12,909 bases of DNA from NCBI GenBank assembly GCA_964472545.1, contig CAYYNP010000284.1:1-12909 (forward strand). Reading direction: 5' to 3'. A program made the position numbers and the translations under genes. This document shows positions 6,266 through 12,909 of this stretch, in pieces. The notes beneath the pieces are model-generated. The model was not told where the DNA came from. It saw only the letters and a list, made by a program, of their open reading frames with translations, and made no database searches. Source of the stretch: CAYYNP01 sp964472545. GTDB taxonomy: Bacteria > Planctomycetota > Planctomycetia > Pirellulales > Thermoguttaceae. Positions within the stretch are counted from its first letter, which is position 1, and each line of letters begins with the position of its first letter.

Positions 6266-7305
6266 GATCGAACGCGGAAAAGAAACCTGAATTCCGAGTC
6301 CGCTCAAACGCCCCGTTCCTGGTGGGATTCGGGGGGTTGTCGCTGTTCTACATCCTGTTCATTCTCCTGATGGTTCTGGCAGACTTTGCGTATCTCTTCA
6401 AGCCGGTGACCAAGCAGGCTGCGGTCAGCCACCTGGCCGGCGTGGTTTCCGTTACGGGACAGGGTACCGATCAGCGGACGATCATCATCACCGACCCCGA
6501 TTCGGGCGAAGTGGAAGAACATCCGGTTCCCTTTGTTCCCGGCGATCCAAATACGCTGACGATCACCACCGAGCCGGGTGAAGTTGTTCGCAAAGGCGAG
6601 CAACTGACCAACGGCGAGATGATCGGAACGGATGCGCTCTATTCGGCACTCACCTCGCCGCAGATTCAGGCTTCGATCAAGCTGAGCCTGATCAGTTGTA
6701 CGATCTCGGCCCTGCTCTCACTCATCGTGGCCGTGCCCATCGGATACTTGATGTCGCGGTTCCCCTTTCGGGGGAAGTCGGTCGTCGACACGATCCTGGA
6801 TATTCCGATCGTGCTTCCGCCGTTGGTGATCGGACTGAGCTTGATTATCCTCTTCCGATTCCCGCCGTTTCAGTGGATCAGCAATCACGTCTACCTGGAA
6901 AGGCCGGCGGTGATCATCGCCCAGTTCGCGGTGGCGTGTGCCTTCTCGGTCAGGACGATGCGAGTCACGTTCGACCAGATCCCGACGCGATTCGAACACG
7001 TCGCCCTGACGTGCGGGTGCAACCGATCGAGTGCGTTCTGGCGGATCATCTTCCCCCAGGCCCGCCACGGGCTGCTGGCGGCCGGAACGTTGGCCTGGGC
7101 CCGCTCGCTGGGAGAATTTGGCCCGATTCTGCTCTTCGCCGGGTCCACGAAGTTCCGCACGGAAGTATTGCCCACGTCCGTCTATCTTGAAATGCAGGCC
7201 GGGAACATCCCGGGAATGCTGGCCATTTCTCTGATCATGATCGTGGCCGCGATGTTCGTTCTTCTCCTGGCGAGGACGTTGGGCTTGAAGGAGGGGCACC
7301 TGTGA
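6238..7305 (+). CDS. modB: Molybdate-type ABC transporter permease with an extra extracytoplasmic insert
   Basis: This 355-aa inner-membrane permease belongs to the ModB/binding-protein-dependent transport family, whose members usually have about 225 aa. Hydrophobic segments lie near residues 27-52, 147-170, 185-206, 222-240, 282-300 and 323-346. The coupling motif that contacts the ATPase is at about 255-275 (ALTCG to IIFPQA), and SLGEFGP (290-296) is typical of ModB. Between the first two membrane segments sits about 85-90 residues of soluble sequence (55-140) rich in Thr, Val, Gly and acidic residues. By the positive-inside rule this would lie outside the membrane. The ATG at 6238 (AGGA 5 nt upstream) overlaps the binding-protein gene by 28 nt. 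GTG at 6262 would instead give a 4-nt GTGA overlap like that of the next pair, but it lacks a ribosome binding site. Translational coupling is likely either way. Confidence 0.9.
   Translation: MAGESGSAVRSNAEKKPEFRVRSNAPFLVGFGGLSLFYILFILLMVLADFAYLFKPVTKQAAVSHLAGVVSVTGQGTDQRTIIITDPDSGEVEEHPVPFVPGDPNTLTITTEPGEVVRKGEQLTNGEMIGTDALYSALTSPQIQASIKLSLISCTISALLSLIVAVPIGYLMSRFPFRGKSVVDTILDIPIVLPPLVIGLSLIILFRFPPFQWISNHVYLERPAVIIAQFAVACAFSVRTMRVTFDQIPTRFEHVALTCGCNRSSAFWRIIFPQARHGLLAAGTLAWARSLGEFGPILLFAGSTKFRTEVLPTSVYLEMQAGNIPGMLAISLIMIVAAMFVLLLARTLGLKEGHL
7288..7294 (+). promoter_or_regulatory. modC: Ribosome binding site fixing the GTG start of the ATPase gene
   Basis: AAGGAGG ends 7 nt before the GTG at 7302 and lies inside the last codons of the permease gene. 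It supports the unusual GTG start and the 4-nt GTGA stop/start overlap. Confidence 0.8.
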
Positions 7306-8003
7306 TCGAGCTACAGAACGTCACGATTCACCAAGGCGAATTCTCTCTGAAGGACGTGTCCGTCAATATCCCGACCGGTAGTTACGCGGTCTTAATGGGG
7401 CGCAGCGGCTCGGGCAAGACGACCATCCTCGAATCGATCTGCGGCCTGCGGCGGGTCGACCGTGGCCGAATCGTACTGGCCGACCATGACGTCACGTCGC
7501 TTCAGCCGGGAGATCGCGGCATCGGATTCGTACCCCAGGACGGTGCTCTGTTCCCCACCATGACCGTGCGGAAGAATATCAGTTTCGCCATGGATTTGCG
7601 AAAGTGGCCGCAAGATCGGGTCGGCAAGCGCGTCGATGAACTGGCCCAATGGCTGAGCATTGCCCACCTGCTCGACCGACGGCCGCGGAAACTCAGCGGC
7701 GGCGAATCACAGCGCGTGGCTCTCGGCCGCGCTCTTGCCGTCTCTCCCAGTACGCTCTGCCTGGATGAACCCCTCAGCGCACTGGACGATCAATCCCGCC
7801 ACGAAATGTACGGCATCCTCAAGACGGTCCATGAGCACGCCGGGGTGACGACGCTGCACATTACGCATAGTCTAAATGAAGCCCAACTGCTTGCCGACCG
7901 GCTGTATATCCTCGAATCTGGCAAGCTCGCCGCGCAAACCGATGAGGAAGACCAACAACCATCCGAACCCCCGGTTCGATCGCGGCGCCCCGGCGGGGGA
8001 TGA
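7302..8003 (+). CDS. modC: ABC transporter ATP-binding protein of the molybdate-type importer, lacking a TOBE/Mop domain
   Basis: This 233-aa cytoplasmic ATPase would power the importer. The motifs are complete: Walker A GRSGSGKTT (33-41), Q-loop Gln79 (FVPQD), signature LSGGESQR (131-138), Walker B LCLDEP (152-157), D-loop SALDD (159-163) and switch His188 (ITHS). The protein ends soon after the ATPase fold in a Gly/Arg/Pro-rich tail. Typical ModC has about 350 aa with a C-terminal TOBE (Mop) domain that binds molybdate and gates transport, and that domain is absent here. The GTG start at 7302 overlaps the permease stop codon by 4 nt (GTGA) and has a strong ribosome binding site. Substrate assignment rests on the neighbouring binding protein and permease. 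The ATPase alone could equally serve a sulfate- or tungstate-type importer. Confidence 0.92.
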   Translation: MIELQNVTIHQGEFSLKDVSVNIPTGSYAVLMGRSGSGKTTILESICGLRRVDRGRIVLADHDVTSLQPGDRGIGFVPQDGALFPTMTVRKNISFAMDLRKWPQDRVGKRVDELAQWLSIAHLLDRRPRKLSGGESQRVALGRALAVSPSTLCLDEPLSALDDQSRHEMYGILKTVHEHAGVTTLHITHSLNEAQLLADRLYILESGKLAAQTDEEDQQPSEPPVRSRRPGGG

Positions 8004-8058
8004 GGCTGGGACAGGCCGGCACGTGCGTGTATGCCGAGGCGTGATCGGCTGCACGTCA

Positions 8059-8078
8059 GCAAGGTCGCAACGCCTTGC
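8059..8078. terminator. Small hairpin between convergent operons, possible weak bidirectional terminator
   Basis: GCAAGG (8059-8064) and CCTTGC (8073-8078) form a perfect 6-bp stem with an 8-nt loop. It lies in the 111-bp gap where the transporter operon and the propeller operon converge. No T-run follows on either strand, so this is only a weak terminator candidate. Nothing else is seen in the gap. Confidence 0.25.
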
Positions 8079-8114
8079 GGTCGATGCGTGGGGCGCCGGC
8101 TTGAAACTTGCGTT

Positions 8115-11100
8115 CTATTCGGGCCCCGCGCCCCGGCACTCGATACTGCCGTCCTGGTTGACGACGAACAGCCGGCCGTAGGCTGCTGCCATACCGTCCC
8201 AGGCGGGAAGCACATCGAGCGTGTATTCGGCCAGCTTGGAGCCGTCGACGGCGGAGGCCGCCCAGAGACGGCCGCCCAGTCGGCCTTCGTAGGTAGCTGC
8301 GACGTCGTCGAGGTCGAAGACCAGCGGCGCCCCGGCCACGAAGACGACGTCACCGGCCAGCACCATCGCCTTGCCGGTCAGCGGAATGTTGGCCGTCCAT
8401 TTGCCCGACCAGCCGTCAGCCGACTTGGTCTTGGCCGTCAGCAGGTAACCGCCTCGCGGGTTGAAGCTCGTCCCACGGTTTACGGGATGGCCGAATACCG
8501 AGTAGAAGTCGGTGCCGTCGGAGACAATAATGTCGCCGGTGGGGTATGCCGTCTTTTCGGTGGTCCACATCTTGCGGTGGTTGAAGTCATCCTGAACGAG
8601 TTTGTATTCCCGGTGATTACGTCTCGATTCGAGGAGTCCGGCAGAGGCGAGCAGGTGTTTCCCGGCCACGGCATCCGTGAGGTCAAGACCGAAGGCCTGC
8701 TGCCGGATGTAAAGCGTGTCGCCCTCTGCGGTCATCACGTCGGCCGTGGTGCCGAGAATCACTTCCGTTTCCGACCGGTCGCCCTCTTCGACAAAAGCCG
8801 GAAGACCGTCGTCGGCATAGGGGCCGTAGAATTGTCGCCGGTAGCGGATCTTGCCGGTGGCTGGATCGAGCCCGTAGATGAAAAGGCCGCCGTCGAGGTA
8901 GGAACAACGCCCGGCGCAGAAGTAGACCGTGTCGTTGGCAATCAGCACGCTGCCGTGGACAGGCCAGGCCGATTCGAGTTGGTCGAAGGCGCAGATCAAT
9001 TTCTCCGGCAAATCACGGAATCGCCAGGAGAGTTCGCCGTCGGAGGCGCGTACACAATGCACCCATCCGTCACGGCTGCCCACTAGCAGTAGCCCCTCGT
9101 GGTACGTCGGCGGCGAATCGATTCGCCCCCCGGCCACGTATTCCCATAGGACTTCTCCGTTGTCGGCATCCAGGGCGCGCAGCACATGGGCATCGGTTTC
9201 GGCGACGAACAGCATGCCTTCGGCAATCACCGGCGGGCTGACTTTCGTCTTGAACTTGGTCTTCCACAGCGGCTTCAGGCCGGTGGCTGGCAGCTTCGCC
9301 GTGGTGCCCGAGTAGCGGCGTGCATCCTGCCGGAAGGTCGGCCAGGGTGCGTCGGCGGAACTACCGCCATGGCCGTAAGCCGGGCCTCTTTCAAGGCGGA
9401 CGGACCGCTCGACCTTTACAACTTGCCCCTTGGTCGACAGCGACGCTTCGTTGGTGTAGTAGGCGTTGAAGTTGTGCAGGCCGACCGGCAAGTGGCACTG
9501 GCAGGCCCAGGGGCCGCAGTAGATCAGCCCGTTGCAAGGCAGCGGTCCCACGCTGCAAGTGGCACGCGTGAAGGGCGCGGGGTATTCCGCGTCGGTCGAG
9601 AAATCCATGCAGTCCGGGCCGCCGGTCTTGCTGTTGATGAAGAAGCGCTCGGTGATGAAATTCCGAAAACAGCGGTCGTGCCCCATCGGCTTGGAGAGGT
9701 ACTGGTCGATTGTCCTGATTTGGCCGCCCGTCTTCAGGTCGTAGGCCGTCGGCTTTTGAGTGACGATTCCCTGTGCATTATTGCAGGCGCCGCACATCCA
9801 CAGCGCATCTGCGGCAATCAGCAGATCGGTCGACGCCTGATATCCCTTGCGCGCCTTGATCGGTCTGCCCCAATAGTCGCCGCCATCGGCCAGCGCATAG
9901 GCAAACACGTTGCCGCCTTCCTCCGAGTAGACCGCGTCGTCGGAGAGCACCAGCGAGTTGGGCCGGTTGCCGCGGCCGTAAGCAATCGTCTTGTCGACGG
10001 CCCAGTCTTGCTTGCCCGTCCGCGCATCGAGGCAGAATACGCCTTGCGTGCTTTGATAGACCAGCTTGTCGCCCTTAAGCGCCATCGAGCAGCCGGTGTA
10101 ATAGGTGATCTTCCCGCTTCGCCAGGATTGCTTGCCTGTCTTGGCGTCGATCGCCACGATCACACACGTAGGATTCTGGGCGTTTCGCGTGCGAGGGTTG
10201 TAGAGCGAAAGGGGGAAGCCGTTTCCCTGAAACGCATTGCCGGAATCCGCCGCCGGAACGTTGCCCGTTTCCTTCTCTGCGTTGCCTTTTCCTCTTCTGA
10301 CGTCCCTTCCGGCCGCCCCTGCGCCGCGATAGGCGTCGAAGTGCATGCGGTCGCCGATCACCGCGTAGAGTCGGCCCTGGTGGAAGGCAAACTCCTGAGT
10401 GCCCTGCGTTCCCTCATATTTCATCAAGGTCTTTCCGGTTGCCGCGTCCAGCGCCGTTAGCGGCGCGGTGAGCCCCGGTGTGCAGTAGACGGTATCGCCG
10501 ACGGCTACCAGCCGCCGCTGCATCTGGGCGTGGTAATCCTTGATGTAGACGGTCAACTGCTCCCAGGTGGGATAATCCAGCGTCCAAAGCACCACGCCGT
10601 TGAAGGCGCTGCGGGCAACCAGCTTCCACTTGGCCGGCAGCAGGGGATTCTCGGCGGTCTCGGTGTCTTCGATCGTAAACAGCCGGCCGCCGGAAGAGAC
10701 CATGCAGGAGACGGTCGCCGCCCCGATGTGCGCGCGGGTCCAAGCCGGACCGGAGATCCACTGCACGTGACGCGGCGGCCCCACCACCGTATCCCGCGCC
10801 ACGCAGTTGTTGTCGGCGCCATGGAGGTATTGCGGCCACTCGTCCATTTCCCGGGGATACGGTTTAGTGGTCCTTTCTCCCTTGACGATTGCAACCCCGT
10901 ACGGCGCGAGCACCCTTTGCACCTCGGAATCGGGAGCCTCGATACGAGATCCCACGATCAGAAGGTTGACCAGATTGTCGATGTACGGCAGACACTCACC
11001 GTCGAATCGCGCCGCGGAGACCTTGCCGTAGCAGCCGGCCGCTCGGATCGTCGCCTGTATGTGGCAAACCTCCTCGTCCGACGTTTCCAGACAATGGAAG

Positions 11101-11255
11101 ATGCAGCCGGGCTTCCTCCAATCATCCGCGACGCTCCGCAGCGCCTCCGCGCCGACACAAACGATCAATCCACCCTCGACGTTCACGGGCGCCGCCTGCG
11201 CAGTTGCGCCCCAGAGGGCCAATATACTCGCAAGAGTCGCGATCATTCTCTTCAT
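8115..11255 (-). CDS. Large secreted PQQ-type beta-propeller protein with N-terminal methyltransferase-like domain
   Basis: This 1046-aa protein is probably exported: residues 1-22 form a signal peptide (KRMIATLASILALWG core, AQAA cleavage). Residues 27-125 resemble a Rossmann methyltransferase-like domain as seen fused to propellers in planctomycetes (GGLIVCVGAEA, YGKVSAARFDG, LPYIDNLVNLL). The glycine-rich SAM loop is degraded, so activity is doubtful. Then follow PQQ/WD-like propeller repeats with strands such as LTALDAATGKTLMKY, IVAIDAKTGKQSW, VFCLDARTGKQDW and LRALDADNGEVLW. A cysteine-rich motif (Cys549, 567, 574, 580, 585, 587) separates the first propeller from the second, which begins near 638 (WPTFRQDARR). 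A low-complexity stretch at 309-346 interrupts the first propeller. The end, LPAWDGMAAAYGRLFVVNQDG, is shared with the upstream paralog. Start: ATG at 11255, with AGGAGG 8 nt upstream. I cannot assign a reaction. A quinone-binding dehydrogenase or a structural/assembly role are both open. Confidence 0.85.
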   Translation of the reverse strand: MKRMIATLASILALWGATAQAAPVNVEGGLIVCVGAEALRSVADDWRKPGCIFHCLETSDEEVCHIQATIRAAGCYGKVSAARFDGECLPYIDNLVNLLIVGSRIEAPDSEVQRVLAPYGVAIVKGERTTKPYPREMDEWPQYLHGADNNCVARDTVVGPPRHVQWISGPAWTRAHIGAATVSCMVSSGGRLFTIEDTETAENPLLPAKWKLVARSAFNGVVLWTLDYPTWEQLTVYIKDYHAQMQRRLVAVGDTVYCTPGLTAPLTALDAATGKTLMKYEGTQGTQEFAFHQGRLYAVIGDRMHFDAYRGAGAAGRDVRRGKGNAEKETGNVPAADSGNAFQGNGFPLSLYNPRTRNAQNPTCVIVAIDAKTGKQSWRSGKITYYTGCSMALKGDKLVYQSTQGVFCLDARTGKQDWAVDKTIAYGRGNRPNSLVLSDDAVYSEEGGNVFAYALADGGDYWGRPIKARKGYQASTDLLIAADALWMCGACNNAQGIVTQKPTAYDLKTGGQIRTIDQYLSKPMGHDRCFRNFITERFFINSKTGGPDCMDFSTDAEYPAPFTRATCSVGPLPCNGLIYCGPWACQCHLPVGLHNFNAYYTNEASLSTKGQVVKVERSVRLERGPAYGHGGSSADAPWPTFRQDARRYSGTTAKLPATGLKPLWKTKFKTKVSPPVIAEGMLFVAETDAHVLRALDADNGEVLWEYVAGGRIDSPPTYHEGLLLVGSRDGWVHCVRASDGELSWRFRDLPEKLICAFDQLESAWPVHGSVLIANDTVYFCAGRCSYLDGGLFIYGLDPATGKIRYRRQFYGPYADDGLPAFVEEGDRSETEVILGTTADVMTAEGDTLYIRQQAFGLDLTDAVAGKHLLASAGLLESRRNHREYKLVQDDFNHRKMWTTEKTAYPTGDIIVSDGTDFYSVFGHPVNRGTSFNPRGGYLLTAKTKSADGWSGKWTANIPLTGKAMVLAGDVVFVAGAPLVFDLDDVAATYEGRLGGRLWAASAVDGSKLAEYTLDVLPAWDGMAAAYGRLFVVNQDGSIECRGAGPE

Positions 11256-11263
11256 TGAAGTGT

Positions 11264-11269
11264 CCTCCT
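11264..11269 (-). promoter_or_regulatory. Ribosome binding site of the 1046-aa propeller gene
   Basis: The minus strand reads AGGAGG, 8 nt before the ATG at 11255, inside the 53-nt gap after the upstream paralog. The short gap without a visible promoter suggests that both propeller genes share one transcript. Confidence 0.8.
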
Positions 11270-11308
11270 GAGTTCATGGCTGCGATTCGCAGGTCCCGTG
11301 CTTCGTTC

Positions 11309-12909
11309 TCACGGTTTCGTACTCCTCGCAGACCTAGGCGCCGAAAAGCAGCGGACCGAGCCGTTTTGCATCGAAAGATACAGCCGGCCTTGGGCCGCGA
11401 TCAGCCCGTCCCATGCCGGCAGTCCGTCTAGTTTGTGTTCGAACAGTCTCTCGCCGTCGCTGGCGGATACGGCACACAAGAGCGAGCCGTGTCTTCCCTG
11501 CAAAGCTCCACGCTGAGACCGCAGAGACTGCGCTGCGGCGGGAGTGTAGGGATGCGGAGCGTTGCCCGCGGCCACGCCAAACAGGTCGGGCGGGCCGGCA
11601 ACGAAGAGGGCCTTGTCGCAGAGAACCATGCCCCGGGCGAGCAGGCCGATATTGCCTTTCCATAAAGTCGGAATGTCCGGCTTCTTCGCGGCCCACGGCA
11701 AACGTGTGCGCTTTGCATCTCTCGCGGCCAAGACGAAATCGGATCGGTTGGCCGCGTAGAGAACGTACTGCATCTTCCCGAGCCCCACGTGGCTGCCGAC
11801 GTGATCGTATTGGTTCAAGCGGCCGAACCCGTAGATCGTCTCTCGGTCCATCACCATCAGCCGCCCGGCGGGGCGGCGCTCGCCTGCAGCGAACCAACGC
11901 GTATAACCCCCGGCCATCCCGGTGCCGAACTGCCAATAGGTCCGATGCCACCACGTGTCGTCTAAGAAACCGGCGGAACTGAACAGGTGCGGAACGTTGC
12001 CCGGCCGGACGACGCCATGTTTGTCCAATCGCATCTGCCGCATGAAGAGGTTGGTCCCGTCGCTCGATAAGATATCGGGGAATGACGCTTGGTTGATCTG
12101 CTTCTTCACGAGCTCTCGCCCCGTCGAAGCCTCCAGGGCATAGAAGTACAACCCATCCATGTGGCTCGTTCTGCCGGCGGCGGCGTAGACCACGTCGTCT
12201 TGAACTAGGACGCTGCCGTGTACCGGCCAGACGGATTCGACTCTTCCGTAGGCCACAATGCGGCGGTCTACGGGTGCCGCTCGATAGCGCCAGGCCAGCG
12301 CACCGTCGGAAGCCCGTAGGCAGTAGATCGAACCGTCGGCGCACCCGAAGATCACCGTTCCGTCGTGAATCGTCGGCGGTGAATCGACGGTACCTCCGGC
12401 GGTGAAGCTCCACATCCGTTCTCCGGACTCCGCACCTAAAGCATGAACTGCGTGATCGTCGGGAGCAGCGGCGACGAGCATACCGTCGGCCACGACCGGC
12501 GCGGTAAGGCGACCGTTGAGCCTGGTTTCCCACGCCGGTGCCAGATTGGCGTTGACCTGGGTCTTTGCAGCACCGCTACGCGCCGCGTCGCATCGATAGG
12601 TAGGCCAGTCTTCCGTCGCCGTGCAGCCCACGCTCGTTGGGGAGATCGCACCGTAGGCGGGGCCTCTCTCCAGCCGGACCGTGTCGGTAACGTCCTTTAC
12701 CGTCGGATTGGCGTTTGGGGCCAGGGCTTTGATGCTGTCGAGTTTCGATTCAATGCTGCATGCACAGGAATCGTGCGGCGAATAGAGAAGTCCGTTGCAG
12801 GGCATCTGACCGTATTGGCACGAACCGCGCACGAAGTTGACGGACGTCTGAACACGTGTCTGAAGGTCGTAGAACTCACTCCATCGCTGACACAATATCA
12901 AGTACTTCT
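11309..12909 (-). CDS. PQQ-type beta-propeller protein, paralog of the downstream gene (5' end outside the window)
   Basis: The frame is open to the right edge of the window, so the start and N-terminal part are missing; at least 532 aa are visible. In-window residues are numbered here from the TTG codon at 12901. A cysteine-rich motif (Cys28, 35, 46, 48, including MPCNGLLY) is followed by VRLERGPAYG (75-84), the propeller start WPTYRCDAAR (99-108) and repeats such as VHALGAESGERMW (152-164), IYCLRASDGALAW (192-204) and VWPVHGSVL (224-232). It ends with LPAWDGLIAAQGRLYLSMQNG (494-514). Every one of these blocks has a counterpart in the same order in the 1046-aa gene, so the two are duplicated paralogs. 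Whether it also carries a signal peptide and a methyltransferase-like domain cannot be seen. The downstream paralog starts 53 nt after its stop, so an operon is likely. Function unknown. Confidence 0.85.
   Translation of the reverse strand, partial: KYLILCQRWSEFYDLQTRVQTSVNFVRGSCQYGQMPCNGLLYSPHDSCACSIESKLDSIKALAPNANPTVKDVTDTVRLERGPAYGAISPTSVGCTATEDWPTYRCDAARSGAAKTQVNANLAPAWETRLNGRLTAPVVADGMLVAAAPDDHAVHALGAESGERMWSFTAGGTVDSPPTIHDGTVIFGCADGSIYCLRASDGALAWRYRAAPVDRRIVAYGRVESVWPVHGSVLVQDDVVYAAAGRTSHMDGLYFYALEASTGRELVKKQINQASFPDILSSDGTNLFMRQMRLDKHGVVRPGNVPHLFSSAGFLDDTWWHRTYWQFGTGMAGGYTRWFAAGERRPAGRLMVMDRETIYGFGRLNQYDHVGSHVGLGKMQYVLYAANRSDFVLAARDAKRTRLPWAAKKPDIPTLWKGNIGLLARGMVLCDKALFVAGPPDLFGVAAGNAPHPYTPAAAQSLRSQRGALQGRHGSLLCAVSASDGERLFEHKLDGLPAWDGLIAAQGRLYLSMQNGSVRCFSAPRSARSTKP

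Noticed and set aside
9495..9515. Possible heme c site in CGPWACQCH
   Set aside because: The spacing is neither CxxCH nor a known longer variant, and the paralog has CAC followed by Ser instead of His.
9186..10460. A 424-codon plus-strand open frame opposite the 1046-aa propeller gene, and similar ones at 237-1373, 3335-4105 and 8031-9086
   Set aside because: All lie antisense to well-supported genes, lack ribosome binding sites and domains, and show the composition expected of shadow frames.

Overview
The window looks like a chromosomal piece of a GC-rich planctomycete, probably of the Pirellulales type. This rests on gene content alone: a secreted Cys-type sulfatase beside a BNR_4 propeller protein, and two very large secreted PQQ-type propeller proteins, one of them with a methyltransferase-like N-terminal domain. 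No 16S rRNA or other marker gene is present, so the taxonomy is an inference.

There are three blocks. Block 1 (positions 231-4414, minus strand) is a probable three-gene operon. In transcription order it holds an RmlD-like short-chain dehydrogenase/reductase, a secreted BNR_4 seven-bladed propeller protein (the fold shared with ulvan/rhamnoglucuronan lyases and related enzymes) and a secreted iduronate-2-sulfatase-like sulfatase. The last two suggest attack on a sulfated, possibly rhamnose/uronate-containing polysaccharide outside the cytoplasm.

Block 2 (4712-8003, plus strand) is a tightly coupled molybdate-type ABC importer operon: a tandem double-domain binding protein, a permease with an extra extracytoplasmic insert, and an ATPase without the usual C-terminal molybdate-sensing domain. 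Blocks 1 and 2 diverge from a region of about 300 bp. On the plus strand this region carries a good sigma-70-type promoter with an exact 7-bp tandem repeat in its spacer. On the minus strand it carries an extended -10 box.

Block 3 (8115-12909, minus strand, convergent with block 2) holds two paralogous PQQ-type propeller proteins. The upstream one runs off the right edge. Both keep a cysteine-rich motif and the same C-terminal ending. The complete one (1046 aa) begins with a signal peptide and a degenerate methyltransferase-like domain.

No RNA genes, CRISPR arrays, insertion sequences or phage genes were seen. The most unusual items are the rebuilt molybdate-type transporter (double binding protein, permease insert, trimmed ATPase) and the secreted methyltransferase-like/propeller fusion with its paralog.
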